64,000 bases of DNA from Spiroplasma endosymbiont of Amphimallon solstitiale (GCF_964030965.1 NZ_OZ034999.1:1240001-1304000), one strand, 5' to 3'. Shown: positions 1 through 13,411, counted from the stretch's first letter. Made by a program: numbers and translations. Notes: a model not told the origin generated them from the letters alone.

Positions 1-2
1 TG

Positions 3-1551
<1,549 letters not shown>

Positions 1552-1559
<8 letters not shown>

Positions 1560-1866
1560 AATTGAAAAGAAAATGACAACAAAAATGCTACATGAATTTG
1601 CTAACGAACTTATGTTCAATTTAAGCGAAGAACAATGTGAAAATCTTTTACTAGAATTTAAAGCTATTGAAAAACAAATGGAAATTGTGACAAATATTAA
1701 TACAAATGATATTGAACCTTTAAATTACCCATTTCCTATTATTAATAATTTATTACGTTCCGATAATGTTGGAACTCATTTAACATCTAAGAGTGTTTTA
1801 AATATTGCTCCAGAAGTTGAAAATAATTACATTAGTATTAATCAGGTGATTAATCATGAAAATTAA
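1552..1866 (+). CDS. gatC: Glu-tRNA(Gln)/Asp-tRNA(Asn) amidotransferase subunit C
   Basis: A 104-residue protein of usual GatC size. GatC is the small structural subunit that wraps around GatA and joins it to GatB. In most Mollicutes the complex makes Gln-tRNA(Gln) from misacylated Glu-tRNA(Gln). The sequence has the GatC pattern of an N-terminal helical region with ELMFNLSEEQ and a central EPLNYPFPI segment. It starts 8 bases before the end of ligA and ends 11 bases inside gatA, a compact arrangement typical of a coupled operon. The call rests on size, these motifs and the gatA/gatB neighbours. Confidence 0.9.
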
Positions 1867-3328
1867 TTACCACCAACTTTCAATTCGTCAACTTCATGAA
1901 TTATTAAAAACAAAAATACTTACTCCAGATCAATTAACTAAATTAGTATACAAACGATTAGAACAATTCAAAAAATTAAATGCTGTTGTTACTTCACTGG
2001 AACAAAATGCCATTAAACAAACAAAATTAATTACTGAACAAGAAATTAATGATAATTTATTAGCAGCAATTCCATTTGTAATGAAAGATAATATTGCTAC
2101 TATTAATTTCTTAACAACAGGTTCATCAAAAATTCTTGCTAATTTTATTCCTAATTATGACAGTACTGTTAATATGTTATTAACAAATAATAAAGCCATT
2201 AATACAGCTAAAACTGCTCTTGATGAACTAGGAATGGGTGGAGATGGTTTATATGCAGCTACTGGTCATGTCTTAAACCCTTGGAATTTAAAACATATCA
2301 CTGGTGGTAGTTCTAGTGGCAGTGCAGCTTTAGTCGCTGCTGGAATTGTACCATTTGCTTTAGGAACAGATACTGGTGATTCAATACGTAAACCTGCCGC
2401 TTATTGTGGTATTGTTGGTTTTAAACCAACATATGGTTTAATTTCACGAAATGGTGTTTTTCCTTATGCTCCAAGTTTAGACACAGTTGGTATATTTACT
2501 AATCATGTCGAAGATATTGCCATTGTCTTGGATAGTATTGCTTTATTTGATGAACAAGACTTTACTAGTGTTCAAAGTAAAGAAAAAGACTATACTCAAA
2601 ACTTAAATCAAAATATAGAAGGTAAAAATATTGCTATTTTAAATTATAATGATTATCAGTGAAATGATATAGTTAAATCTAGTTTTGATGAAGCAATAAA
2701 GCATTTAACTGATGGTGGTGCAAAAGTTCAACAAATTGAATTTAATAAAGAATTATTACAATCTTTATTACCAGTCTACATGATTATTTCTTTTGCTGAA
2801 GCAACCAGTTGCCACGCAAATCTAACTGGTATTAATTTTGGTGTTCGTAAAAATGGTAAAAATTATCAAGAAGTTATGACAAATTCACGAACATTTGGTT
2901 TCGGTGATATGGTAAAACGCAGATACATTATTGGTGCATATGCTTTATCTGAAAATCATCAAGAAGAATTATTTAATAAAGCTAAAAAAGTAAGAAGATT
3001 AATTGTTGAACATTTAAATACTATCTTTAAAAAATATGATGCTTTCATTATTATGCCAAATATTAATCCAGCTCCAAAAATTAAAGATGTATTAGAACAA
3101 AAAAAAGTTATTAAAAGTGAACATGATTATTTAGAAGACTTACTACTACTTTCTAACTTAAATGGTGGACCAAGCATTAATATTCCGTTAACTACTGTTA
3201 ATGGTTTACCGATTGGTTTTAATATTAATGGTGCACCTTTCAATGATCAAGTTATATTGAATATTGCTTCATTTTTAAGTAAAAAAATTAATTTTAATAA
3301 TAAACTACTAGGTGATGATCATGAATAA
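1856..3328 (+). CDS. gatA: Glu-tRNA(Gln) amidotransferase subunit A (amidase)
   Basis: A 490-residue amidase-signature protein that hydrolyses glutamine and passes ammonia to GatB. The catalytic Ser-cisSer-Lys set is visible: Lys77 (FVMKDN), Ser152 in GGSSSGS and Ser176 in the DTGDSIRKPA segment. Most GatA proteins have GG before the last serine; here one glycine is replaced by Asp175, which may be a lineage trait. A TGA at 2660 is Trp; without code 4 the gene would look split in two. It overlaps gatC by 11 bases, and its last codons overlap the start of gatB. Assignment is secure. Confidence 0.96.
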
Positions 3329-4760
3329 TAAATATGATGTTGTAATGGGTATTGAAATCCACTGTGAATTAAAAACTAAAACTAAATGTTTTTCCAACGC
3401 CGCCAATACTTTTGGTCAAAAACCAAATACTCAAATTAATGCCATTGATTGCGGATATCCAGGAACATTACCAACAGTTAATCAAGCTGTTATTATAATG
3501 GCAATTCAAACATGTACTGCTTTAAAAATGAATATTGATCCACTCTTACGTTTTGATCGAAAAAGTTATTTTTATCCTGATTTACCTAAAGGTTATCAAA
3601 TCACACAATTTTTTCATCCAATTGGTACAAATGGTGAATTACCAATAGTTGTAAATAATGAAGAATTTATTGTTAGTTTTGAACGCTTACATATTGAAGA
3701 AGACACAGCAAAACAAATTCATAATAATAAAAAAACATTATTAGACTATAATCGAGCGGGAATTCCCTTATTGGAAATTGTTACTAAACCAATTTTTAAC
3801 ACAAGTGAACAAGTAGTAGCATATATTAATACTCTATGTCAATTATTAATTCATTTACAAGTTAGTGATGCTAAAATGAATGAAGGCTCATTACGATGTG
3901 ATATTAATATATCGTTAAAAACACATGGTAGTGATATTTTAGGTACCAAAGTTGAAATTAAAAACTTAAATTCTACACATAATATTACTTTAGCAATAAA
4001 CGATGAAATTAATCGTCAAACTAATATTTTAAATAAAAAACAAAAAATTAATCTTGAAACTAGAAGATTTGATGAAAAAACTAATAAAACCGTTAGCATG
4101 CGTAGCAAAGAAAATAAAATTGATTATAAATACTTTCCTGAACCAAATATTTTTCCAATTCAACTAGACGAAAAATGAATCAAAATGATTGCTAAAAATC
4201 TTCCTGAATTGCCTAAACAAATAATGGAAAGATTAAAAAAACAATACAATCTACCAACAAAAGATATTAATTTATTAATTGACAAAATAGAAATATTAAC
4301 TATTTTTGAACAAACAGTTGCCATTAATAATTTAACATTACCTACCTTTAATTATTTAGTAGGTCCTGTGCAAGCTTATTGTAATACTAATAACACTACT
4401 ATTAAAAACAGCGAACTTACTGCTAATAATCTATCACAATTAGTTAGTCTAGTTTATGAGCAAAAAATTAATGATAAACAAAGTAAACAGTTATTAAATG
4501 CAATTATGATTAATAGTGAAAAAAGCCCTGCCGATCTTATTAGAACATTAGGTATTACTTTAGTAAGTGATAGTAATGATTTAGAAAAAATATTAATCAC
4601 AATTTTAAAAGCAAATGAAAACATGATTACTATTTATAAAGTCAATCCAGAAAAAGCAATGAAATTTTTTATGGGTCAATTAATGAAACTAACTAAAGGA
4701 CAAGCAAACCCACAAGTTTCTAAAGAAATATTAAAAAAATTGATTGAAAACTATAATTAG
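3321..4760 (+). CDS. gatB: Glu-tRNA(Gln) amidotransferase subunit B
   Basis: A 479-residue GatB, which phosphorylates the misacylated glutamyl group and transfers ammonia to it. It opens with the family signature VMGIEIHCELKT and has the DFNR-like YNRAGIPLLEIVTKP segment and KNLNST of the catalytic cradle. The helical and YqeY-like tail ends in MKLTKGQANPQ. I chose ATG 3321 because AGGTGA lies five bases upstream; GTG 3312 and ATG 3315 are in-frame alternatives. TGA at 4176 is Trp. It overlaps the gatA stop. The stop codon lies in the loop of a terminator hairpin, so this is the operon's last gene. Confidence 0.96.
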
Positions 4761-4775
4761 TTTCAATCAATTTTT
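4735..4775 (+). terminator. Terminator of the ligA-gatCAB operon
   Basis: A perfect 15-bp inverted repeat: AAAAATTGATTGAAA (4735-4749) pairs with TTTCAATCAATTTTT (4761-4775), with an 11-base loop containing the gatB stop. The right arm ends in a T run, as expected of an intrinsic terminator. It overlaps the gatB coding end. Confidence 0.85.
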
Positions 4776-4960
4776 AATTATGAATTTTTATATTATACTT
4801 TGAATATTTTTATTATCAATTTTATATACTAATATTTTATTTAAAATCTACATCTTCAATTAAATTTCCTTTAATTACTAAATCATCATTTGCCTTAATA
4901 ACAATTAATGAATATTTAATAAAATTTTTATTTTTAATCTTTTAAGTAACTTTCTTAATT

Positions 4961-5674
4961 TTAATTAAAATTACTTGTTGGTCTTAAAAATTGTAATGAC
5001 ATTGTTAAATTATTAACTAATGTTTTATTTGTCAATTCTGGTTTATTTAATTGGATAGTTATTGTTTGATTATTAATATTTCTTTGATTAAAATTTGATT
5101 CATTATTTTTTTGTTGTAATTGTTGTATCTTTTCATGTAATTCATTATTTTTTTGTTGTAATGTTTGCATTTGAACATGTAATTCATATTGTTTAATTTC
5201 TAAATTAGTAATTTGTTTTTCTAAAGATGCTATTTTAAAATTTGCTTTTTTTGGTATTTCTAAAAGAACTTTAAAATTAGTAAGTTTATTATTTTGATAA
5301 TCAGCTTTTAATTCTTTTTCTAATTTATCTTTAATATCTTTAATATTTTCTTTTAATTTTGTCTTTTGATTCTCTATCAAGATATTTTTTTGTTTTAACT
5401 TCTGCTGTTGTTTTTGTAAAAATTTTATGTTCCTATCAAAAATTTCTTTTCATAAAAGTTTTATTTTACTATTTAAAGTTAGTAAATTGCTTTCTGTTTC
5501 TATCAATTTACTATTAAAATAAGTTCTAAACCTTAATACTTTTAATAAAATTTTCTTTAAATGTTTTTTAGAAAAATTATTTTTTTCAATTTGTTTATTA
5601 ATAAATAAATTTAATACTTTTATTTTTTTAAAATATTTTTCATTTATTATTAAATGAAAAATATCTTTATTTTT
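4961..5674 (-). pseudogene. Coiled-coil protein, 5' end removed at IS30 copy 1
   Basis: The minus-strand frame is open from the IS30 boundary (5674) to a stop at 4961, about 238 codons. No start lies inside it except TTG 5380 for a shorter 139-residue form. The product is Lys/Gln/Asn-rich and almost entirely predicted coiled coil, with repeats around LQQKNNELHEKIQQLQQKNN. I do not recognise a family. Reading upstream, the frame runs straight into the insertion sequence, so the original N-terminus was lost there. Between this gene and the gatB terminator (4776-4960) I see only a short degenerate minus-strand remnant and no usable gene. Confidence 0.6.
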
Positions 5675-6735
5675 CCTGAATTGTAAATATAAATGGGACA
5701 GTTTTTTAAAATAATTGTATTAAATCTATTGGTCTTTTATAAGATAGTGATTTTCTGGGTGTAGAATTAATTTGAAATGCTATAGTATTTAAATCTTTTT
5801 GTTTATATGAAGATAGATCTGTAGATTTTGGTAAATATCTTCTTAAAATACCATTATTATTTTCATTTAAACCTCTTTGACAAGGTTTACCAGGATCTGC
5901 AAAATAAATCTTAACATTACAATTTTTTTCGATTAATTTTCATTTACTAAATTCTTTACCACGATCAAAAGTAATAGTTTTAACTGTTCCTTTTTGTAAC
6001 TTTGAAATAAATTTTATTATACTTTTTGTAATATTTTCTGATTTATTATTTTTAGTTGCTAAAGGAATTGTGGTTTTTGATCATATATCAGCTAAAGTAA
6101 TAATAGAACTTTTATGATCTTTACCAATGATAGTATCACCCTCTAAATGACCAAATTCTTCTATATTTTTAATATTAGGAATGATTAAATTTCTTTCATG
6201 AATAGACTTACAATTATTAATTCTGCCCCTAGTTTCTTTTTGTTTGTGAGGTTTATTTTTTCCTTTTCTCAATAAGTTATTTTCATCAAAACCCATTCGA
6301 TTTGTTTTAAACATGTTATATAAAGTTTTTGTTGAAATACTTTTTATTTTATTTTCCTTTAAAAAATTAGCAATTATATCAAGAGCATAATTTTTAGTAA
6401 TTAACAAATGATTAATAGTATTAATTTCTATTAAAGTTAAAATTATTAATTTTCTACCTGCATTTTGTTTATTTTTTTGAATTTTATTCAATATTTCTAA
6501 TGGTAATAAGTTTTGATTTAATAATCTACAAACTCTATGTACAGTTGATTTACTATAATCAATGGCTTTTGCTATTTTACGAATCGAAAATCCATAACTT
6601 TTATATTCTTTTATTGCTATTATTGATTCAATAGTCAGATACTTATACATTGTGCTAATTCCTTTCTTTTCTTAATTATAGAATTAACACAATTTAATTT
6701 TTATATAAGTGTCCTTTTTAATTTTACAATTCAGG
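5675..6735 (-). mobile_element. IS30-family insertion sequence, copy 1
   Basis: A 1061-bp element bounded by the imperfect terminal repeat CCTGAATTGTAAA at each end. One transposase gene fills it. It is nearly identical to five other copies in this window (10507, 27394, 46858, 49025, 63448). The flanking trinucleotides (TTT on the left, AAA on the right) do not form a direct duplication, unlike copies 4 and 5. This copy may therefore mark a rearrangement junction. Confidence 0.92.
5706..6650 (-). CDS. IS30-family transposase (copy 1)
   Basis: A 314-residue DDE transposase, full length once the TGA in ADIW is read as Trp. The N-terminus carries a helix-turn-helix (FSIRKIAKAIDYSKSTVHR, residues about 20-40). 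The catalytic triad is visible as the Asp of EGDTIIG, the Asp of ITFDRGKEF and the Glu of GLNENNNG, in the spacing usual for IS30. It looks intact, with GAAAGGAA upstream as ribosome site. Confidence 0.93.
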
Positions 6736-6777
6736 AAAATAAAAAACAATTTTCTTATAATTAATTTTGTTTTTTTA

Positions 6778-7611
6778 TTAGTGTTTTTTTTCTTTCTTAA
6801 CTTCCTTTTTCTTTAATTTTTTATTTTTTTTCTTTTTCTTATTTCTTCTGAATCAATTTCAAAATGAACGCTTTTTCTTTACCGTTTTAATAATAGTAGG
6901 CTCAAATATTTTATTAGTATCACTAATTGAAAAATCATTACAAACAGAATTAATATTTTCATTAGAACTAATAAATAATAGTTCATCATTTAACATTAAT
7001 ATTTCATTTCTACTAGGAATAATAACTTTACCATGACGTTTAATCGCAACTAAGTTAATTTTATAATTGCTAGGAATTTTTAAAGTTTCTAGTTTTTTAT
7101 TTGTAAACTTAGTATTTTTAACAATTACATTAGCTATTGAGTACTTTTCATCAACTGTAGTTAAATCTACTCCTAATTTTCAAATAGCACGATATGCAGC
7201 TTTCTTACCAGCTTCTGTTTCAGATAAAATAATATTAGTAATACCAATTGCTTCTAAAATTAGTTGGTGAGTACTATCAACAGCTTTAGCAATAAGATTA
7301 AGTGATGATAATGTATTGTGTTCACGATGAATTGCTAAAACATGAACAGCAGTAACAATTGAAGCTGCTAAATCAGAACCAATAGCAATAATAATATTTT
7401 GCACTTTGTGAATTCCAGCATCATCTAATGCATCACGATTAGTTGAATCTAAAATTAAAGTTTCAGAAGCTATTGATGAAACTAATTGACAACGGTCTTC
7501 TCTTTTATCAATAGCTAATGTAACTTTACCTAATTCTTCTAAAGTTTTAACAACTGAAATTCCGAATTTACCTAAACCAATGACACAAAAATCATTTTCT
7601 GATGAAGACAT
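6778..7611 (-). CDS. ktrA: Potassium channel regulatory subunit KtrA (RCK protein)
   Basis: A 277-residue cytoplasmic protein that gates the KtrB potassium channel in response to nucleotide. The N-terminal RCK_N Rossmann fold is clear: VIGLGKFG near residue 10, an acidic residue after the second strand (AIDKRED) and ILDSTN. A second domain resembling RCK_C follows (about 140-215, with IVKHGKRIAVNL-like strand order). The last 60 residues are an unusual Lys-rich tail with WNWFRRNKKKK, possibly membrane or nucleic-acid facing. TGA at 7180-7182 and two in the tail are Trp. It is divergent from ktrB with 166 bases between them, so both may share a control region. Confidence 0.9.
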
Positions 7612-7713
7612 CTATATCCTTCTTCCTTAAATAATATTTACTTAAATATGTTATATTATACTAAATTATAAACTAATTCTTAAAATATTGGTATTTTAAA
7701 TTTAAAACTAATA

Positions 7714-7744
7714 TTTAATAGAAATGACTATAGTATAGTATAAT
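7714..7744 (+). promoter_or_regulatory. Candidate ktrB promoter
   Basis: A good -10 box TATAAT lies at 7739-7744, 34 bases before the ktrB start. A weak -35 (TTTAAT, 7714) sits 19 bases upstream. The motif TATAGTATAGTATAAT around it resembles one at 18385-18400 before lon, so it may be a common promoter style here. Confidence 0.5.
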
Positions 7745-7777
7745 AATAAAAGAAAATGTTATTTTAGGAGTTTTTTG

Positions 7778-9265
7778 ATGCTATCTAAGGTTAATTATCG
7801 TAGTGTAAAAAATATTTTTAAAATTATTTTTGTTGGTAAAACTCGTCCCCGACAAATGTTTAATTTATATTTTTTCACTTTATTAGTTGGAACAATACTT
7901 TTAATGACACCAATTGCCACAACAAAAGGACAATGAAACTTTTTGCCTGCCCTTTTTACTGCTAGTAGTGCGTTTTCTGATACTGGTTTAACAGTAAAAA
8001 GCACTGCTAATGACTTTACTTTCTTTGGGCAATTTATTATTTTAATTTTAATTAAATTTGGTGGTATTGGTTTAATTACAGTTAAACTAGCAATATTATC
8101 CTTATTTGTATTTAATCGACATACTAGCTTAAGAGAAAGATTACTAATGCAAGGTGAACGTGGCTCTAATAAATTAGGAACGACTATTGATGTATTAAAA
8201 ATTGGTATTATTGTTATGACAATTACTGAATTTTTGGGAGCAATTGTTTTATTTTTATATTTTTATTTTGTGCCTATCTCAGGAATAGAATATGGTCTAA
8301 ACAATAATACAGGTTACTATAATCACATACTATTAGCATTATGATCGGGAATTTTCCACTCGATTTCTGCTGTTAATAATGCTGGATTTGATATAGTTGG
8401 TATAACTTCATTAGAACCTTTTCAGAGTGATTATTTTGTGCAGTGAATTTTTATTATTGAATTTGTAATTGGTGGTATTGGTTTTCCTGTTTATTATGAT
8501 TTATATCATTGAATTAAAAATAAAACTCATGGTAAAAAATTTAGATTTAGTTTATTTACTAAACTAACATTAATAACATATTTTTTAGTTGCGATATTAG
8601 GTGTTAGTAGTGTTATGTTTATTGAATATTTTTCACGTAATGTCATAACTCCGTCAAGGCAAGAGCCCATTTTTAAAAATTTATCGACATCTGATGCAAT
8701 TATGGCTGTTTTTTTTAATACAATGTCAACAAGAAATGCTGGATACTATACAGTTGACTTAAATAAATTTCACCTTGCCTCACAAATGATCCAATCATTA
8801 ATGATGTGAATTGGTTCTTCACCAGCAAGTACTGCCGGAGGAATTAGAACGACAACTTTAGCAATCATTCTTTTAACAATTTTTAATATTGCCCGTGGCC
8901 GTAATGATGTTTTTGTATTCAAGCGTAAAATTCCTAATCAAACTGTTCGTATGTCATTTATAGTCGGTACACTTGGTTTTATTTTAGTTTTTGTATCAGT
9001 AATGATTATCACAATTGAAAATGTTTTTATAACAGATAATTCTGATATGACCTTTGCACAAGTAATTTTTGATGTTTCAAGTGCTTTTGGAACAACAGGA
9101 CTTTCATTATTTGATAATTCCAAATTAGGTATTTTTAGTCAACTTAGTTTAATTTTTGTCATGTTTGTGGGACAATTAGGAGTATCAACTACTGTTCTTG
9201 CTTGAAGTGATCGTAAATCAAAACCAACGATAAGTAGAGTTGAAGAAAACGTATTAATTGGATAA
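7778..9265 (+). CDS. ktrB: Potassium uptake channel subunit KtrB (TrkH family)
   Basis: A 495-residue integral membrane protein that forms the K+ path and works with KtrA, encoded divergently next door. Superfamily K+ transporter pore repeats are visible: TASSAFSDTGLTV (about 60-70), SAVNNAGFDIVG, MSTRNAGYYTVD and SSAFGTTGLSL, each with the conserved pore Gly. About eight to ten hydrophobic segments flank them. TTAGGAG precedes ATG 7778. Several in-frame TGA codons (for example 8342, 8807) are Trp. It ends 21 bases before folD. Confidence 0.93.
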
Positions 9266-9286
9266 ATTAACAAACGGTGAACACAT

Positions 9287-10141
9287 ATGATAAAAATTTT
9301 AGATGGTAAAATAATTGCCCAGCAAATTAAAGCAAAAATTAAATCACAAGTAATAACTATTACTAATCGTAAACCTAAACTAGCAGTAATAATTATTGGT
9401 GAAGATTTAGCATCACAAATGTACGTACGAACTAAAATTAAAGCATGTCAAGAATGTGGTATTGATGGACAAGTATTTTCACTAACAACAACAGTAACAC
9501 AAAAAGAAATAATTAATAAAATTGAACAATTAAATAGTGATAATAATATTGATGGAATTTTAGTACAATTACCACTACCAAAACATTTAGATACATTAGC
9601 AATTATTAATAGCATTACTATTAATAAAGATGTTGATGGTTTAACGAATATTAATGCGGGAAGATTATTACAAGGTGATAAAAAAGCAATGTTGCCTTGT
9701 ACAGTAAAAGGTATTATAAAATTACTAAATCATTATCAAATTCCCATTTCTAAACAAAATATTACTATCATTAATGATAGTAATATTGTTGGTAAACCAT
9801 TGGCTTTATCATTAACTAATATGGGAGCAACTGTTAGCATTGTTCATAAATTAACTAAAGACTTAACTCTTTATACTAAAGAAGCTGATATCATTTGTAG
9901 TGCTACTGGTGTCTATAATATTATTAATAGTAGTCAAGTTAAACGTGATGTTGTTATTATTGATGTAGCAATTAATTATCAAGGTAAAGAAAAAAAAGTT
10001 GTTGGTGATATTAATTTTGAAATAATGAAAAATACCGCTTCAGCAATTACTCCTGTGCCTGGTGGTGTTGGACCAATGACTATTGCCATGTTATTAGAAA
10101 ATTTAATGATTTGCTATCAATTAAATAATAAATATAATTAA
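9287..10141 (+). CDS. folD: Bifunctional methylenetetrahydrofolate dehydrogenase/cyclohydrolase
   Basis: A 284-residue FolD of standard size. It interconverts 5,10-methylene-THF and 10-formyl-THF for purine and formyl-Met-tRNA synthesis. Family signatures are present: the catalytic YVRTKIKACQECGI region (Tyr and Lys), the DGILVQLPLP substrate segment, KDVDGLTNINAGRL, the nucleotide-binding NIVGKPLALSL and the PVPGGVGPMTIAML C-terminal signature. It follows ktrB closely and may be co-transcribed. No oddities. Confidence 0.96.
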   Translation: MIKILDGKIIAQQIKAKIKSQVITITNRKPKLAVIIIGEDLASQMYVRTKIKACQECGIDGQVFSLTTTVTQKEIINKIEQLNSDNNIDGILVQLPLPKHLDTLAIINSITINKDVDGLTNINAGRLLQGDKKAMLPCTVKGIIKLLNHYQIPISKQNITIINDSNIVGKPLALSLTNMGATVSIVHKLTKDLTLYTKEADIICSATGVYNIINSSQVKRDVVIIDVAINYQGKEKKVVGDINFEIMKNTASAITPVPGGVGPMTIAMLLENLMICYQLNNKYN

Positions 10142-10177
10142 ATTGGAAAATTAAATGTTAAAGAAAAATTGGATTAA

Positions 10178-10506
10178 AAAAGATTAAATAATATTGAAAA
10201 AAATAATTTAGAATTATTAAAATTTAAATTTTTAAAAGAAACTATTTCAACAAATAGTGTTTATTTTGATAATCCTTTACATTTTTTAAAACCAGAAAAT
10301 TATTCAGATTATCAAATACATAATGAAAATAATACTATTATTTTTAAAATAGAAGTTAATATACAAAAATTATATGATGATTGAATAAAAGGAATGAATA
10401 ATTTTGCTTGAGATTATATTTTAAGTAAAAAATATATAAATATTAACACTGAATATAATTTAAAAACTAATGATTTTATTAATAAACTTAATCAAAACTT
10501 ATTTCT
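10178..10506 (+). pseudogene. Gene fragment, cut by IS30 copy 2
   Basis: Open frame without a start codon that runs for about 110 residues into IS30 copy 2. Segments such as DDWIKGMNNFAWDYILSKKYINI show ordinary protein composition. It does not continue on the other side of the element, where the coding sense is on the opposite strand. I do not recognise the family. The stretch 10142-10177 holds nothing visible. Confidence 0.4.
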
Positions 10507-11567
10507 CCTGAATTGTAAATATAAATGGGATAGTTTTTTAAAATAATTGTATTAAATCTATTGGTCTTTTATAAGATAGTGATTTTCTGGGTGTAGAATT
10601 AATTTGAAATGCTATAGTATTTAAATCTTTTTGTTTATATGAAGATAGATCTGTAGATTTTGGTAAATATCTTCTTAAAATACCATTATTATTTTCATTT
10701 AAACCTCTTTGACAAGGTTTACCAGGATCTGCAAAATAAATCTTAACATTACAATTTTTTTCGATTAATTTTCATTTACTAAATTCTTTACCACGATCAA
10801 AAGTAATAGTTTTAACTGTTCCTTTTTGTAACTTTGAAATAAATTTTATTATACTTTTTGTAATATTTTCTGATTTATTATTTTTAGTTGCTAAAGGAAT
10901 TGTGGTTTTTGATCATATATCAGCTAAAGTAATAATAGAACTTTTATGATCTTTACCAATGATAGTATCACCTTCTAAATGACCAAATTCTTCTATATTT
11001 TTAATATTAGGAATGATTAAATTTCTTTCATGAATAGACTTACAATTATTAATTCTGCCCCTAGTTTCTTTTTGTTTGTGAGGTTTATTTTTTCCTTTTC
11101 TCAATAAGTTATTTTCATCAAAACCCATTCGATTTGTTTTAAACATGTTATATAAAGTTTTTGTTGAAATACTTTTTATTTTATTTTCCTTTAAAAAATT
11201 AGCAATTATATCAAGAGCATAATTTTTAGTAATTAACAAATGATTAATAGTATTAATTTCTATTAAAGTTAAAATTATTAATTTTCTACCTGCATTTTGT
11301 TTATTTTTTTGAATTTTATTCAATATTTCTAATGGCAATAAGTTTTGATTTAATAATCTACAAACTCTATGTACAGTTGATTTACTATAATCAATGGCTT
11401 TTGCTATTTTACGAATCGAAAATCCATAACTTTTATATTCTTTTATTGCTATTATTGATTCAATAGTCAGATACTTATACATTGTGCTAATTCCTTTCTT
11501 TTCTTAATTATAGAATTAACATAATTTAATTTTTATATAAGTGTCCTTTTTAATTTTACAATTCAGG
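10507..11567 (-). mobile_element. IS30-family insertion sequence, copy 2
   Basis: 1061 bp with the same terminal repeats as copy 1 and only scattered base differences. Flanks (TCT left, AAA right) are not a duplication. Left and right flanking gene fragments have opposite coding strands, so the two sides were probably not adjacent before; recombination between copies is a likely cause. Confidence 0.92.
10538..11482 (-). CDS. IS30-family transposase (copy 2)
   Basis: 314 residues, with the same protein over its first 189 residues as copy 1, and with the helix-turn-helix and complete DDE residues. Reading TGA as Trp is required after ADI. Confidence 0.93.
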
Positions 11568-12085
11568 AAATTAGAATTTCTTTTAATTTTTATATATTTT
11601 CTTGTATGTAAAGAATTTTTTAATAATTGTTTTCTTTCATATCTTCATTGATTACTTCCAATTTCATTTTTAGATAAAGTTTTATATTCTTTTAATTTAA
11701 AAAAACCTTTTTCTAATCTATTAATAAAATGCATAGTTTTTTGTACATTAATATTATTAGGATAAATTACACTAGTATCTTGTGAACCATAATATTTACC
11801 TTTTTTAGCTAATTCACTTTTAACATATTTTCTTAATTGACTTGGTAATCATTTTCTATTTCAAAATTTTCAAAATATTGTTCCAGCACCAGAACCATTT
11901 TTACCTTTTGCTTGTGTCATTAATATTCATATTTCTTGTGGAAATGTTGGATAAGTATATGGACCATATCATATTTGTCTTTTATCATTATCACTTTGAA
12001 ATAATGTTGTTAAAGTTCCAATTTTTAAATTTTTATTATCAACAATAAATCTACCTTTTTTAAATCATGAACTTGATAATACAAT
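11568..12085 (-). pseudogene. Phage-type protein fragment, both ends lost
   Basis: Minus-strand frame open from the TAA at 12086 down to IS30 copy 2, about 172 codons with many Trp (TGA) codons: it includes RQIWYGPYTYPTFPQEIW and GAGTIFWKFWNRKWLP. It lies in the same frame as the upstream gene, separated only by one TAA, and has no good start. It may be the C-terminal part of that gene after a nonsense mutation. Family not recognised; context is phage remnants. Confidence 0.4.
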
Positions 12086-12450
12086 TTAAGCATTTTCTGG
12101 TATTTCTTCTTCATTTTCTTTAAATAAATTATCAAATTTATTTACATAATTTTTAATAGTTCTAATTTCTGTTGGCATAATAGAATTTTTAAAACTATTT
12201 ATTGGATTTTTAAATTTATTAATTTCATTTTGTAATATAGATAATTCATTTGGTTTTAATATACTTATTAATTTTTTAAGTATATTTGGATTAAAAAGAC
12301 TATATGGCTGATGTATTTCTTTTTCACTAATATTTTCACTATCAAATACTGCTTTTAATGATTGATTTTTATAATAAGTTCTTAGAACCTGTTTAGAATC
12401 TTTTCGAAAATAATGTAAAATGATTATATATTTTAAAATAAGAGGTATAT

Positions 12451-13411
12451 ATGCATAAAAATTATCCAAGTCATGTCACCAAAGAACAATTTGAGAACAT
12501 AAAATCAATTTTAGAAAATAGCAAAAAGAAAACAAAACCAAGAAGTTTAGATTTATATGAAGTATTTTGTGCAATTTTATATGTATTAAAAAGTGGTTGT
12601 CAATGAAGAATGCTACCAAAAAATTTTCCAAAATGACAAACTGTATATTATTATTTTCAAATTTGAAGTAAAAATAATGGTAAAGAACCTAGTGTATTGC
12701 AATTAATTTTAAAAAAAATTAGTTAAAAAAGTTCGTATCAATAATAATCGCAAAGAACAAACTAGTTTTTGTATAATTGATTCGCAAAGTGTTAAAAATA
12801 CAGATACTACTGAAAATAAAGGTTATGATGCTGGTAAAAAGATTTCAGGCATAAAACGTCATATTGTTGTTGATTCTCAAGGTTTACCACATGCAATTTA
12901 CATAACCACAGCAGAAAAAACAGATCGTAATAGCGCTATAATAATGATTGAAAATGAAAAAGAAAATCTTTCTGCAGTTCAAAAAATAATAGTAGATGCT
13001 GGTTATACTGGTGAAAAATTTGCTTCTGAAATCAAAACAATCATAAATGCAAATGTTGAAGTGATAAAACGTAATGAATTACATACTTTTGTAGTATTAC
13101 CAAAAAGATGAATTGTAGAACGAAGCTTTGCTTGATTAGAAAAATACAGAAGATTATTTTAATTATGTAGAAAAGTATGGATGACCAAAAATTATTCATC
13201 AATTTACACTTAAAATATTATTTTTAATTAAAAATTTGTTAAAAGTAACATTATTTAGTGTAAAAATTCTCTAAAAATAACACTTTATCATGTATCATTA
13301 CTTTTCTACAAAATTAAAGGAAGATTATGAAAAAATTGTGAAAGAAAACTAAATACTAGTTTACAAATGGTTGTTCTTTCATTTATTTCAGTTTTATTAA
13401 AAAGATTCTAA
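12451..13411 (+). pseudogene. IS5-type transposase, frameshifted and MITE-interrupted
   Basis: The first part (from ATG 12451) reads HVTKEQFENIKSIL and CQWRMLPKNFPKWQTVYYYF, typical of the N-terminal part of IS5-group transposases. It ends at TAA after a run of eight A (12711-12718). The second part resumes in the +1 frame with CIIDSQSVKN, GIKRHIVVDSQG, IIVDAGYTGEKF and the ERSFAWLEKYRR box with the catalytic Glu. The MITE splits YRRL from WKNCERKLNTS. IS427-group elements commonly use frameshifting between two frames, so the A8 shift may be natural, but the MITE makes this copy dead. Confidence 0.8.
13157..13319 (+). mobile_element. 163-bp MITE, copy 1 (in IS5 transposase)
   Basis: Starts TTTTAATTATGTAG and ends CTACAAAATTAAAG; the two ends are inverted repeats of about 20 bp (TTTAATTWTGTAGAAAAGTA). 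The 8-bp target GAAGATTA is duplicated at 13149-13156 and 13320-13327. It encodes no protein. Inner inverted repeats (TTTACACT/AGTGTAAA) would let the whole element fold on itself. Confidence 0.92.

Noticed and set aside
1856-9265. Many apparent nonsense (TGA) breaks in gatA, gatB, ktrB, lon and others
   Set aside because: TGA codes Trp in this organism; frames are otherwise intact and reach family length.
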